Source: Micropterix aruncella | Lineage: Eukaryota > Arthropoda > Insecta > Lepidoptera > Micropterigidae | DNA: 64,000 bases | Assembly (NCBI GenBank): GCA_944548615.1 | Contig: OX155960.1 | Location: 29,358,056-29,422,055 of the forward strand | Direction: 5' to 3' | Part shown: positions 31,619-46,490 of the stretch, piece by piece | Layout: every line of letters starts with the position of its first letter | How positions within the stretch are numbered: position 1 is the stretch's first letter | Position numbers and translations under genes: made by a program | The notes under the pieces: generated by a model | Told to the model about the DNA's origin: nothing | The model's database searches: none | Seen by the model: the letters and a program-made list of their open reading frames with translations, nothing else

Positions 31619-32858
31619 CAATTCAATTCAATTCAATTCAATTCAATTCTTTATTGAGAAATCACACAGTATTACAGTAATAATATTTTTTTTAATGTAT
31701 GCAGATTTACAACAAATAAAACCGGTTACGGATTTCAATAAAATTACATAAATGACGTTTTTTTTAACTACTTAATAAAACTAACGTACCTTCAATTTAA
31801 TTTTTTTCAATTTTAGAAGTACATAAGAGTCGAGTATGGAGGGTGTGTGTATGTGTTTGTGGGAGTGTGTTGAGCGTGTAAGTGTGGAGTGTGAGCGGGT
31901 ATGATATTAGTAATGGCGTATATAAAATATAATAATAATAATAATAATAATCAATAAAAATAGCTAAAAACCAAGTCAGCTTATTGTATCGGTTAGGGTT
32001 TGATTTACGGAGTATTTGTAAGTGATTATGGAATTATTAAACATATCAATACCATTTAAATGGGTATTATAAAGCTCACAACAGCGTGTGAGTACTCCAT
32101 TCCTTGATGCATTAGTTTTAAAGCGCGGCAATCGAAACAGGTCAAATTGGCGTGTGGTCCTCATTGGGGCGTTAATATTGATCGCTCCCACCAGGTCAGA
32201 GCAATCGAATATACCGTTCATTATTTTATAGAGGCACAGAGCATCATTCAAGTTGCGCCAATAACATAGCGAATTTATTTTAAATAGTAAGGCCGCCTCA
32301 TTAGTAGTTTTACAATAACTTTTCGTCTTGAAATTTAAGTATCGAACGAACTTATTTTGGATATTTTGCAGTCTGTTAATGTGGACCTGATAATAGGGAG
32401 ACCATATTGGAGTAGCAAACTCAAGGTGAGATCGAACAAACGCATTGTATAATACCTTCAATATTAATGGATCGGTGAATGGTTTCGATGCGCGAATTAT
32501 GAAGCCAAGCATTCTACTAGATTTTTCGGCAATAGCTGCAATATGAGCCCGTAAGCTTAATCTGTCATCTAAAACTACACCCAGGTCCTTAATAGAAGTG
32601 CACGTCGCGATAGGAATGTCATCGATCTGATACGAATAGTTAATCTTGTTTCTATTTCGCGTAAAGCTTATGTGGAAACATTTTGCTACATTCATTTTTA
32701 TCCTGTTTTTGTTACAATATATTTCCAAAGAGTCGAGATCCTTCTGGAGGAGAACACAATCGTTTTCAGATTTAATAATTTTATATATCTTTAAGTCATC
32801 TGCATACATCAGGAATTTTGAATGTTTGAAGCATTCACCGATATCATTCTGCCTGTAG
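31619..32858 (-). mobile_element. 5'-truncated LINE, (AATTG)n tail
   Basis: The minus strand carries RT sequence from just before motif C to the stop at 31976, a 325-base 3' untranslated part with GT-rich and (TTA)n stretches, CAATAAAGAATTG, and six AATTG units at 31619-31648. RT homology begins at about 32850, one short block upstream of the catalytic YADD. Confidence 0.8.
31976..32809 (-). CDS. LINE reverse transcriptase fragment, starts at YADD
   Basis: 277 residues, uninterrupted. The conventional start is the Met of MYADDLKIYKI. The frame is open for 19 further residues with clear RT similarity upstream (NDIGECFKHSKFL), so the Met is not a true start. YADD is RT motif C. LGVVLDDRLSLRAHI is the following block, and FVRSHLEFATPIWSPYY and LQNIQNKFVRYL are typical of Jockey/CR1-type thumbs. 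Motifs A and B and the endonuclease are missing, so it cannot be active; the open frame suggests a recent copy. Confidence 0.8.
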   Translation of the reverse strand: MYADDLKIYKIIKSENDCVLLQKDLDSLEIYCNKNRIKMNVAKCFHISFTRNRNKINYSYQIDDIPIATCTSIKDLGVVLDDRLSLRAHIAAIAEKSSRMLGFIIRASKPFTDPLILKVLYNAFVRSHLEFATPIWSPYYQVHINRLQNIQNKFVRYLNFKTKSYCKTTNEAALLFKINSLCYWRNLNDALCLYKIMNGIFDCSDLVGAININAPMRTTRQFDLFRLPRFKTNASRNGVLTRCCELYNTHLNGIDMFNNSIITYKYSVNQTLTDTIS

Positions 32859-33349
32859 TTTCCTTTCAGTTTCTTCTATTCTTTTGCCAGTTGTTCCCAT
32901 TTGTAAGGTTACCTTTTACTGTTTTACATCATTGTATTGTTCTGTTAGATATTTTTGGGAAGAAATAAATATTTTACCATTTGAAGGTATACTATCGTTT
33001 CAAATCAGTGAAATTGACTGGTTATTAATAAATACTTAGAGTCGTTTCTCAGTAAATCTGCCGATAATGCAGGCGCCCACGCTACTTATGGTTCTCTGAT
33101 TCTCTTGTTTCGTTCGCCTTTGGTTCTGCTGTGTCGTTCACGCGAAGTGCTAAAAAACAATCGTCCGGCAATAAATTAAGTACTTTCACCAACAATGTGG
33201 ATGGCATGGGGTATCTTCCAATGTTTTATTGGAACCAATGTATTATCTTCCAATATATTATCAGCAGCGAACATCTCACTAACTGCGATTGACGTTATAG
33301 GGAGCTAATTGGTTCGTGCTGTTTTCCATTATACCCTATGTGTTAAAAT
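32859..33349. other. Spacer
   Basis: No gene recognised. A TCTTCCAAT phrase recurs near 33212 and 33246. Confidence 0.35.
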
Positions 33350-33880
33350 CGGCCCAACTCACAGGTCAGCACCCATCCGGTGGACTTCCCGCAGAAGTGC
33401 GAGCCCGGGTAGGACTCTGTGTCTGTGGGAATTGTCGTTCGGGCGCTCCTAGAGGATTTGCCCACCGTGCGACGTCAGCCAATCGACTGTGCATTCCGAC
33501 GGATAACCAGGAGACTCTGGAAATGGCTTTGTTTCCTAAAGAGCGGGGCTGGTTGTTACGGTAACCGCTCTTGAAACGACCCATATGCTACCCGATACCG
33601 GGTGAACAACCCAGCAAAAGACGCCGTGGTTTGCGATAGATTCGGTAGACACCGAATCACCGCTACGTAAGGTAAAGGACCGCGTAAGCGATCTCGCACG
33701 AGTAACCAGTCGGGATGCCGGAGAAATCTGGCCAAAACTGGTAGTGAGGGTGCTTGGTCTGCCCGCTGGGTTAACTATCCTGTGCCGAGCGGTAAGGATT
33801 GGTCTCTCACAGGCTATTTGCGAAGCTAGATAGTGGATTGTCATTGTCTAAGTCCGCTAGGCTCATCCCACAACAGAATA
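33350..33880 (+). repeat. GC-rich dispersed repeat, copy 6
   Basis: Forward copy: GAAGTGCGAGCCCGGGTAGG, CCAATCGACTGTGCATTCCG, CCTAAAGAGCGGGGC, TGCTACCCGATACCGGGTGA, GATAGATTCGGTAGACACC. It breaks off before the terminal hairpin. Confidence 0.65.
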
Positions 33881-34900
<1,020 letters not shown>

Positions 34901-34904
34901 CTAA

Positions 34905-35199
34905 GTACATCAGCCATGTCATGGTGACACTTAGAACGGGCTATCATAATTGAATGCGTATGAATGCGGGCTATCATAGTTGAGGAGTTCCCTCGTTGGA
35001 AGCCAACCCTGGGTGCCGCAGTCTTGTCTTGGTGAAACTTAGAACGGGTTGTCGTAACTGAAAGCATATACAAAATTTCGTGTCTGTGCTGTTGACTGTT
35101 ATGGAGTCCCCTCCTCGGGAGCCAACCCTGGGTGCAGCAGCCATGTCATGATGAATCTTAGAACGGGCTATCTTAACTGCATGAGTATACAAAATTTCG
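34905..35199. repeat. Imperfect tandem repeat, ~124-bp unit
   Basis: GTGCCGCAGTCTTGTC... with ACTTAGAACGGGTTGTC near 35010-35055 recurs as GTGCAGCAGCCATGTC and TCTTAGAACGGGCTATC near 35132-35175. A partial third unit lies at 34910-34955. The GAGTYCCCTCSTYGGRAGCC block precedes each. Each unit ends in ATACAAAATTTCGTGTC, and a GC-rich repeat joins the last one. Confidence 0.7.
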
Positions 35200-35652
35200 T
35201 GTCGACTACAACGGTCAAACCCGTCACCCCAGGAAGTTTTAACGATACTGATTGTTCTGTCTTTCGTGAGGTGAGCGTAGAGAGACTTGGGCTAGTTGCG
35301 CCACTCGCTCGTAAGAAGCCAACGCCTAAACCGCGAGAAACCGGATTTGCACTAAGCGGGCCGACACTCGCGCCCTTACTTCCAGTTACAGACAGGTTTC
35401 TCTTGCCTTACGACTGGCTCGAGGTCGCTTGCGCGGTCCTCTCCGTTGTGTACCGGTAATTTGGTGTCTACCGAATCTATCACGGACCACGGCGTCCTTT
35501 GCCCGGCTGTTCTCTCCCGGTATCGGGTAGCCGAATGTTCGTTTCAAGAGCGGCTGCCACAAGGTTAACAACCACCTCCGCTCTAAAGGAAACAAAGCCG
35601 TTTCCAGACGCTCCCGGTTATCAGTCGGAAAGCACAGTCGATTGGCTGACAT
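35200..35652 (-). repeat. GC-rich dispersed repeat, copy 7
   Basis: Reverse copy with outer end TGTCGACTACAACGG, degenerate hairpin CGGTCAAACCCG, CGCGCCCTTACTTCCAGTTA, TACCGAATCTATCACGGACC and CAGTCGATTGGCTGAC at its inner end. Shorter than copies 1 and 4. Confidence 0.65.
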
Positions 35653-37740
<2,088 letters not shown>

Positions 37741-38289
37741 TTATATTGTAATAATTTCCAAGAATATGGTATTTTCTCACTTTGCAATGTAACGATAGTA
37801 AATCGCTACAGCCGGATAATATCTCAACAACTAGTATTATTGTATTGTTTTCGCCGGTACTCAATCATCGGGGCAATAATAGACTTCCGATCAATAGGGT
37901 AAACAGGAATCGGGATCAATAACCATCGATTAATTGTACCGTAATCATAATCGGTTGAATCCCTAATTTAAATAGTCGATTGTATGAATTCATTTCAAAA
38001 ATCACATAAAATAGGGACCTGTTTAGTCATTTCTTTCGAAAACAACATAACCGACATTTTCTATAAAATTTTTTCCTAGGATAGTATTACATTTTTGACT
38101 GTTTTCATGTCGTAAATATTTCCTAAAAGTAATAATGCTTTTACTTCGAAATATAGTAAAAAGAAAAGTTTTAGGAAAATATTTTTAGAAAATCGGTTTT
38201 TCATCTATCCCTTAAAATTCACTTTATGGTACTTGTTGTTTTCATTATGACTGATTCAATTATTTATTCATGCATCCAAATGGCTTTCG
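37741..38289. other. AT-rich spacer
   Basis: Nothing recognised. Confidence 0.35.
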
Positions 38290-38962
38290 GCACCGTCTCT
38301 ACCCTTAGCTGAAACGAAGGGGAATCATAGAACATGCGCTAGAGTGGTTAAAATCGTATAGAAAAATTGCAGATGACCAGACTCCGCAAAGAACTTAGTT
38401 CTACACAGCATATGACTTATGGTGATCCGCAGGGTAGTGTGTTGGGTCCAAAACTCTTTTTGGTTTATTTGAATTATATCTGCAAACTCTCGTCGATAGG
38501 AAAGGTCATCAGTTTTGCCGACGACACCGTTTTATTAGTTACGTCTTCGACTTGGGCGGATCTGTTCGCCTGAGTGAAAACGGAATTAGTGCTGAGAAAA
38601 GCGAAAAGATGGATGGATAGAAACCTACTGACCTTAAATATTATGACGTTTAGCAAGAAAATCATTGGCCATCCAACTCAAAATTCAAGCTAAAAGCTTT
38701 ATTCGTTCATTGACATTCAACATCGCCAATTGAACAAATGTAGATAGGGTGTCCTCCATTAAGTACTTGGGCGTAATGTTAGACAACATATTGCGCTGGG
38801 AAGATTATTTAACGAGTGTTGCAGCAAGACTGAGGATAATTATCTATTACTTATGGGCTTTGCGAAATATCTTAGATCTCAATATTGTACGAGTCGGTTA
38901 TTCGATTTGGCATCTTAATCTGAAGTTGTGCTGCAAAAGCTCTTCTAGCTACCCTATATAAA
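38290..38962 (+). pseudogene. Decayed LINE reverse transcriptase (motifs B and C visible)
   Basis: A broken RT in several frames. Near 38325-38380 it reads HALEWLKSYRKI. From 38367 one frame shows GDPQGSVLGPKLFLVYLNYI (motif B) and ISFADDTVLLV (motif C), ending at 38573. A further frame at 38749-38961 shows SSIKYLGVMLDNILRWEDYL, the post-palm LGV(M/T)LD block, and RNILDLNIVRVGYS. Stops and frameshifts separate the parts, so it is old and inactive. Jockey-like. Confidence 0.7.
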
Positions 38963-38975
38963 GTGAAAGATACAA

Positions 38976-39890
38976 TACTGAAGGTTATCAATAAACAAGT
39001 AAATATATTAAAAAGAATAAAAAACACAAGTGCCGTTACAGAAAGTGAACTATTGTATTTATTTTATTTATTGTTTTGTGGACTAATGTCCACAAAACAA
39101 TTACACCGTTACCACTTAACATAGATTGTATTGCTCCTAACTAGGCAGAGCCTATTTTAAGGAGAACACAAATACAAATGATTATAAACTACATAACTTA
39201 CAAAATAAAAATAAAAAATCTGAATCAAATCAAGTTAAATGAAGTTCACACTACACCAAAATAATATTACAACTATAAACAAGTAATACTAAATAATAAT
39301 GTATAATAATAATAATAATAATATATAATAGCAATAATAAATAATAATTTTTAATAATAACTAATATTATATAACAATTAGTAAAAATACGTATATAAAA
39401 TAAATATATTTATTTATTTTAAAATTGTGTTGAATGTTTTTCCACTCTCTCCTGCTAAGGTTTATTAACCATAAAAGGTGATATTTTTGTTGGTTGCTGC
39501 TAATTTCCAATATGTCCTTTTTACTCATGATATGAATTATTCTTGGAGCAAGAAAGCTGTAGTGGCGTTGTCCAAAAGACGTTCCATTTCAGTACGTTTC
39601 AGCACAGTATTTATAATTATTTTTATTACGGTTTTTGGGAAATATTTGTGGTTTATGTATATATCCATATAGATAGATATATATTTCCGGAATGTACTCA
39701 ATCAGACATTTCACTTGACACTCAACACGATATATTTATGTTAACGTATTGGCATTTGGACGTTTAGACAAGTATTTTTTTGACTTTTGCACAGTTTAAG
39801 TAACCTATGACACTCGAGATACCATAACCATTCTAACAATATGGAGCAGAGTTCTAAATCGCTTCAAAGTTGTAGTGGAATATAACCTAG
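38976..39890 (+). repeat. AT-rich dispersed repeat copy 2, interrupted
   Basis: The first part (ACAAGTAAATATATTAAAAA ... ACAGAAAGTGAACTATTGTA) ends at 39062 and the second resumes at 39607 (TTTATAATTATTTTTATTAC, TATATATCCATATAGATAGA, GTACTCAATCAGACATTTCA). The gap is an inserted LINE. The end GTAGTGGAATATAACC is worn. Confidence 0.7.
39063..39606 (-). mobile_element. Short LINE insertion with 8-bp TSD GTATTTAT
   Basis: GTATTTAT flanks the insert at 39055-39062 and 39607-39614. On the minus strand the 5' end reads GTSFGQRHYSFLAPRII then HIMSKKDILEI, the last residues of a Jockey/CR1-type RT frame. A 3' untranslated region follows with a perfect 13-bp hairpin (39071-39083 with 39088-39100, loop TAAT) immediately before an A-rich AATAAATAAAA tail. 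The host is the dispersed repeat at 38976-39890, which is therefore older. Confidence 0.8.
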
Positions 39891-40256
39891 GGTTTTATCA
39901 TTATTACATACCGGATTTTTTCCGAGTACAATTGGGTAGTTTAATTAATTTTCCAACATGTTGCATTGGAATAAATTCGTAAGAACCAAAAACGGTTATT
40001 TAAAAATCGGTAATATTTTGTGGAGTCTAATAATTAAACACTTTGTATAATTTATTTTGCTAAATTAATATTCCAAATATTACTCCTCGTTACTAGGCGT
40101 ACCGGATCTACCGGATCCTGATGACCGCGAAGAAGAAGAACGAAAAAAGTATACTGTCAAATGACGAATGTCAACACGCAACGCGTAACACAGCGCTTTA
40201 TATTAAAGACGCTGCGATCTCCTTATATTAAAGCAAGGGGCGCGGCACGTACTTTA

Positions 40257-40350
40257 TGACGCTCGGGAGTACAAAAAGATTCTAACAATAGGACACTTCT
40301 AAATCGGTTCAAGCGTTTTGAAGTTATGGTGGAATAAAGAAACGAAAAAA
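40257..40350 (+). repeat. AT-rich dispersed repeat, copy 3 (end only)
   Basis: ACGCTCGGGAGTACAAAAAG, then ACACTTCTAAATCGGTTCAA and GTGGAATAAAGAAACGAAAA, as in the ends of copies 1 and 4. Confidence 0.6.
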
Positions 40351-41389
40351 ATAAATAAAAGAATCCTGAACATATCTTTTTGGGCAGTCATGTAAAAACA
40401 GTAGACATATTCTTCTGTTGGCCTTTCCAAGAGTATACAGTGCTAAGGGTGAAAAAAATATTTGTGATGGTAGATAAATCTTACTAAATTCCAGAGCGAG
40501 TTAGGAGCCCTAAAAAAAACTAGCAAATTCGTGTAACGAGAAGATCCAAAAAAAAAAAATTTTGCAATACGTCTCAAGAGATCCGCTTTTGATTAATCTA
40601 GATAAATTGCCCCCAAATTGTACAACAACCTACTACTGAACATTAAAGATACTAACATTTCATAAAGATGTAAAAATAGGTTGTGAGAAATCTATTTGGT
40701 ACCACTAAATTGTACGACTGCAGATATTAATAACTTATTAGATAATATTTGAGAGAAAAACGTAGATACAAAAGTAGAAGTAGAAATAATAATTTTAAAT
40801 AAACTGAAATAATGTAGTGACTACGTCTTAAAAAATTGTCCGCGTGTGTATTTTTTTCATTAATAATATTTTATTATCATTCATTTCTTTGATTATATTC
40901 TGGAGTATGCTTGATGAATTTTCGGATATTACTTTTATTTTTGTAAGAATATTCTGACTGTCTATCGATGATTTGTATTTTTTATTACATTTTAAATTAC
41001 TTGTAATAGTTTATTGATATTTTTTGTGACATTTTGTTAAGATTTTTAAATAGTTAACTAATGTAATTTTATTAAAATTAAGTATGATTGTGTTTAATCG
41101 ATTTCTCACAATGATTATGATTATAATAAAATCTGCCTTCGAACACGCGGCATCTTAGTAACGTTTTGACTATTGTAATTTATAATTATCGTAAATTTGA
41201 AAATGAATAAACTAAGTTGAAATTTCAAATGGTGGCATAGAGGTGAAAGGCTTCTGTGGCTCCTCTTGAAGCGTAGCTAGAGAGTGTGTCTGGAAATGTA
41301 GATGGTTTAATTTCTCAATATTGAGAGTTCGTCCCTAAAGCGCCGATTTTAAGGGGAAATTTTAGAGAAACTCTAGATCCAAATTCGAG
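40351..41389. other. AT-rich spacer
   Basis: No gene recognised. Confidence 0.4.
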
Positions 41390-41750
41390 CGTCAATTCTT
41401 CAATGCACTCTCGGCCTCACTTGGCTCCCATCCCAAATAGCTGCTTCCGGCACGCGTTTCAGCATCCGGCCCGCCCGTGGGCGTTGGCCCTTAGGCAAGT
41501 GCTACGAGGCCGTGGAGTGGAGAGTGGGCCACCGTTCTTTTGTGCCTGTCTTTAGAGACGGCCGGAGCTTTTTAACTCGAGACGCGCGCAGCGCTTTGGC
41601 GAGCTTCTAAATTATTAAAGAATCCGACGGCATGCAAAGCTCCCAGGCCAAGATAAGCTCCGGTTTTTGCTGTCAGCACTGCTATCTGGCTCGGTATTCA
41701 CTCACTTGATCACCCGGGGAAAAATTCGCTTTAATTATCCAGGACAAAGA
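41390..41750. other. GC-rich, apparently unique stretch
   Basis: Sharp rise in GC against the surroundings (CACGCGTTTCAGCATCCGGC, GACGGCCGGAGCTTTTTAAC, GAGACGCGCGCAGCGCTTTG). No frame, TIR or tail. One of several such patches here (also 9912-10303, 14000-14390, 24710-25190) that could be conserved regulatory DNA. Confidence 0.35.
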
Positions 41751-42379
41751 GGATGTTTTTGCCTGAGCCGGACAGGTTCTACTTTGTAAACTTTACCTCA
41801 AGTATAAAAAATACACAGAAATTACTTAGCAATATAAATGCAATCATACTTCAGACGTTCGTTCAGTTGCTATTAAAAAAATATGGCAAACAAGGTCCAT
41901 CAAATTTGTCAAATTGTTATAGTATCACTTTCATACTATATGGATTTTTTATAAATTTGACAACTACGGTAATTTTTGCAACATACACGTACAGCTTTGG
42001 ACTATTGACAGTTTATGTATTAAGATTTTGTATGTTTTGCTAGTTACATAATATACAAACTTGTCCTGGTGAGTCCAAGGATTCGTATATTAGGTAATAT
42101 TATTTGAAAACTTATTTTTATTACAAAAATACATGAGAGGTGCGTTTGAAACGTGCATTATGAAAACTAAATAGAATGCATTAGTGGAGATATTCGTCAA
42201 TGTGATTAATGTACTCACAGAGATATTCCTTAATGTCATACATTGTAATACATTTCATAATATTTATTTATTTATTTGTACTTATCTCGAGAAGCTTGAT
42301 TTGAGGCTTTTGAATAATGTTTGCTAAAATATTTTAAAACACTAAAACCAAAAAACATATAAGGCAAATTACCAAACTC
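41751..42379. other. Spacer
   Basis: Nothing recognised; AT-rich with a (TTTA)n stretch near 42260. Confidence 0.35.
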
Positions 42380-42765
42380 CCACGAATGCCCGCTTTGTCC
42401 GAGGGGCCTAAAGCGGGCACCTCTTTTTTCGACAATAAATTGTTGCCATCAAGAACTAACCTCAAAAGTTAGAGACAAGTTAAAGTAAATACAACCAAAT
42501 CACAACCAGTGGGTTGTAATAATAACATAAATAACACAAAAATAGAGTAAACACAAGTAAGATACCTCGAAATTTTGTTTAAAAAATCCTATTAAAACAT
42601 TGTTTTGTATATATTCTAAACGCGTTCTCGCAGGCGAACGGGATGGCTACAGCAAGGCTTTACCCTCACGGTACGAGAGTATGCCATTTTTTTAAAAGGA
42701 CTGTATACACGAAAGTGCCCGCTTTAGGCCCTATACCCGCTTAAGGCCCCATTCCCCTAATGCAT
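42380..42765. repeat. Possible small TIR element (GGGCCTAAAGCGGGCAC)
   Basis: AGGGGCCTAAAGCGGGCACC at 42400 is inverted as GTGCCCGCTTTAGGCCCT at 42715. The left copy is also part of a local hairpin, GCCCGCTTT with AAAGCGGGC (42389-42419). No coding sequence. Confidence 0.5.
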
Positions 42766-43544
42766 TTTAGAAGCTATGACTTACCAGCCGCAATCACATC
42801 ATCGAATGTTCAGTTTCTTTAAATTGGATGCTCTGCCCTTTGGATGTGGTGACTTGCTCTCTTTGCATTTAAATTGCATGATCAGGATTTCCAAAACCTC
42901 AGATCGTAAAATTTTCGACTGTGAAATAGCTCCAGTTATATTTTTACTGCTGAATAATATTTGATAAATATCAGTCATCAAAAAACCAGTAGATGTGTAT
43001 TACAATGCATGTAGAAAAATATTTCACAGAATCTTTGACTTATCAAAACAAAAGAGAAAAAACTTCTCGAACCATTTTAATAGGGATATGTGCGCAAAAC
43101 TTTTTGTAGGTAGAGCTAGCAGCGATGCACCGCGCAAGCGAGCTGGTACCAAATTCACCCGCCACGAGCTAATACCACTTCTATTTTGTCTGTCTAGCTC
43201 CACAGCAGTATATATGCAAGTCTCTTATTTGCAATCAAAACCCAAGCGTTGCGCCACTCAATGCGTCACTGATTTTGACAGGGGGCGCTGAAAAAATACA
43301 GCTAAACGACCCTTTATTACGACGACGCGCTGAATTTCACCGAATAAATAATAGAGAGCATATTCACGCCACAAATCTTTATTTGGCTTTGGGAATATAG
43401 GGGCGGTAATTAATGGGGGATGCGGGCGACGCCGGTCAACCCTGTCATTAACAAACGACAATGGAAATAGACCACCGCACCAGGGCCATACGACCCTCTG
43501 GAAAATAATAACTATGTCTACATAAGCCTTTACTGATCACAAAT
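42766..43544. other. Spacer
   Basis: No gene recognised; open stretches at 42776-42964 and 42995-43291 have no family resemblance. Confidence 0.35.
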
Positions 43545-44480
43545 ACAACATTTTCTACAATGGCGGATTTATCGCACTACGACAGTCACTTCGCAGTGTT
43601 GTTTATAGCAGCGGTTCCCGAACTGTGTTCTGTGGAACCTGAGGGTTCCGCGAATTTTCTCTCGGCAACTTCCGCTTTCTTTTGATTCGACATAGATAGA
43701 AAAAACTATCAGTAGCTGGAAATGCTGTTATGATTTTACTCATCTTTTTAATAAATGTCGTGTTTGTATGCGAAAAAACATATTTGTAAATATACTTGAT
43801 ATTTTGTCAGAACGTTGTTCAGTGCATCTATTCTACCTTTATTTCTTCTGTTAAGATATTTTTATTTTATAGATCATTTAACAACCTTGAATTTACTAGT
43901 TTTTTAAGCACTTTGGTAAAAACAGGTAACAACATCAGGTAGTAGAAAGATTTCAACAATCGTTTCTATTGAAGTTTGGGGTCCTTCTGACTTTAATGGC
44001 TTCCTAGATCATGCGAGGAAAGTAAAAGTGTTGGATAGCACAATGGTAAGAAATGCCTTTTCAGAAAAATTTTGAAGGTATAGAGTGATTATACGCCACT
44101 GATGTTTGGAGGAAGCTGGTTTCATAACCTGACTTCATAGGCAGAAAGGAGTAAGAATTAACTTTTAAAATACTTGAGATTCTAAGGATGTTATTCTGAC
44201 AATCGGAGCGTGAGATTATGACTTCCTAGTAGTGTTACATTATCCTGCAGATAAGACAGTGGGGTGTAATTATTGTGTGCAACACTGTGTAGATTTCTGC
44301 GATTATGAATCCGTAAACATTGTGTAATATACTACTTCGAGAGGCAGAAATATGATCGCATTTTCGTAGATTAAACAAAAATTTCATCAATAATCTCACA
44401 CAAACATTCTGTAAGGGCTTTAACTTATTGAGAATTGCTTCATTCGCATCGAGGTATACATCATCAGCATGATGGATGTG
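43545..44480 (-). pseudogene. Decayed LINE 3' part, interrupted by a hAT-like insertion
   Basis: ACAATGGCGGATTTATCGC at 43558 matches the 3' ends of the LINE copies at 7.5, 10.8, 14.5 and 29.6 kb. Higher up, the minus strand reads (about 44350-44410) KPLQNVCVRLLMKFLFNLRK, then SRSSILHNVYGFI, and near 44100 a worn MKPASSKHQW segment: a decayed RT C-terminus. The frames are broken. Confidence 0.5.
43611..43992. mobile_element. hAT-like MITE
   Basis: Starts GCAGCGGTTCCCGAACTGTG, matching the CAGNGGTTCYCAAACT ends of hAT-type elements. A worn inverse, AAGTTTGGGGTCCTTCTG, ends near 43992. It splits the LINE remnant. No clear 8-bp TSD, so the right boundary is tentative. Confidence 0.45.
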
Positions 44481-46065
44481 TATGTATGATCAGCGTTTTC
44501 ACTGCAGTTGCACTTTGCACAATCTGCACAACTCAGAAAGATTTGAACGGGATGCTCTATGGTCTTGTGTTATCGATGATCAGAGATTCCCACGTCATGT
44601 CGTGATGTTTCCTCGGCGAGCACATGCGGTAGATAAACACAATGTTTAATATTTAGACCATTTAATTATCCCAAATAGAAGTTTAGAAAAGAAGTTTAGA
44701 AAAGATGGCTTACCAGTGATAGCGTTGACAGTGACAGTGAAGTTACAGTGAATAATGATGCTAATTATACTTGCTTATATATTAGTAGAATTGCTGCAAG
44801 TGGGGTAAATTTCATGTGAATAAAAACTGATGATCCTGAAAGACGCTGTTTTCTATACAATGATAAATTGCAACGTATGAAAGAAATGAAATTATGTTTT
44901 TTTTGAAAACTATTTGTCATCAGGAAAGTCGATATTTTTGCCTGTTTAATTACGTCAATCATCTCTTGGGATTGAAAATGTTTGTTGATTAAATGTTACT
45001 TGGTTCATCATCATAAGTCACTACAGATCGTTAGAATTGAGAACACTGGGATTCTCGATTCTGGGAATAAATTGTCTTTGTCAACATATTATGATAAATT
45101 CGAGACACAAGTACCTACAGTGTGGGGCGTAAGTCGGGCAATCCATTTAGTCAAAAACTCAAAAACAAATAGAAACATTTTTTTTTACACTCGAAACACA
45201 AAAAAAAAACATCAAAAAGTTACAATTAATGTTGAAAATGACTCCCTCTCTATAGGCGACATAGCTCTGTACTATTAATTATATTTCGGTTACATTCGCC
45301 AATATATCCAGCAGACGGTTTATTGTTGACTTGTTTGGCACTAGTACCTACTCCCGGAAATTCGGTTTGAAATTTATTTTGAACTTTGTGGTAAGAGTCA
45401 GTGCAAAAATAAACACGGACACGTGACATTTGGTGAACTTTGAGCATATTTGAACTTCCAATTTTTGAACTTATAAGTCGTCACAGAGAACGAACCGCAT
45501 GTACTGGCGGGTTCCGCACACTTTCATTTCGAAGAAGAGGGATCACTGTTGCCGCTCGCGCGATTCCAAATCCCTTTTTTTAATTGCTACGCATTTGAAT
45601 TTTGGATTGCGACATTTTAGCCTAATTCCGTATAATATAAGGCAGCATGGGCATATGCCGAAGCCTCTTTACGCAGGTAATGGAAATGTTCGGTTCCCGT
45701 ACGAAACGCAGCAGAGCAGGAACAGAGAGAGGCCTTTGAGTGAACGGGAATAGTAATTGAATTTTGCAGTCACCAAACGACCACATCCACTTTGACCAAA
45801 GCGATATGTCGTGATGACGTTAATGGACTCGCAAAACTCAAAGGGTAGTATGGTTCGGCTGAATTGCTTATTCAGTGCTACCCAAATCACGGTGTGCCGT
45901 CATCGCCATCGTCATGCCGCTATAACCTCTTTCCCTTCGCTACGATTCTCCAAATTACTCGTAGCTGACATAGGTGCTTTCGAGCCTACTATCATTGATT
46001 ATATAGTGTATAAGATTACTCAATGTCGTACTATGTTTTGGCAGCTAGGATTTTACTATTAAATT
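44481..46065. other. Spacer, partly GC-richer
   Basis: 44481-45480 is AT-rich with nothing recognised. 45481-46065 is more balanced, with CpG words (GTTGCCGCTCGCGCGATTCC) and no repeat signature. Its open stretches overlap on both strands and match no family. Confidence 0.4.
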
Positions 46066-46194
46066 CAACGTGTAGAGATGGTACTCACAGTTCCAACCAT
46101 TCAATAATACGAGTATTTTCTTCTGTTCAGTAACCTAATAGATGGCGTTCTAAACACGCCATTAAGGTAACCTCTCCCAAAATAAAATAATAAC

Positions 46195-46490
46195 AAGTAA
46201 AATGTATTTTATAATTATTTGTATGATGGTTTTTTATGAAAATTTTGTAGTTTATGTATTTATCCATATAGATACATTATATTCTCAGAGTGTACTCAAT
46301 CAGACCTTTCATTTGACACTAAACACGATATATTTAAGTTAATTTATTTCCGATGTAGACATTTAGATAACTATCAACTTGATATTGTATAAGGTAATCT
46401 ATAACACTCGGGATGATATAACGATTCTAACAATACCACACACTTCTAAATCGGTACGAGCGTTTGAAAGTTATGGTAGAATAAAGAAAT
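46195..46490 (+). repeat. AT-rich dispersed repeat, copy 4
   Basis: TTTATGTATTTATCCATATA, GTACTCAATCAGACCTTTCA, TTTGACACTAAACACGATAT and the end GTAGAATAAAGAAATGAAAA, as in copy 1. Confidence 0.65.
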
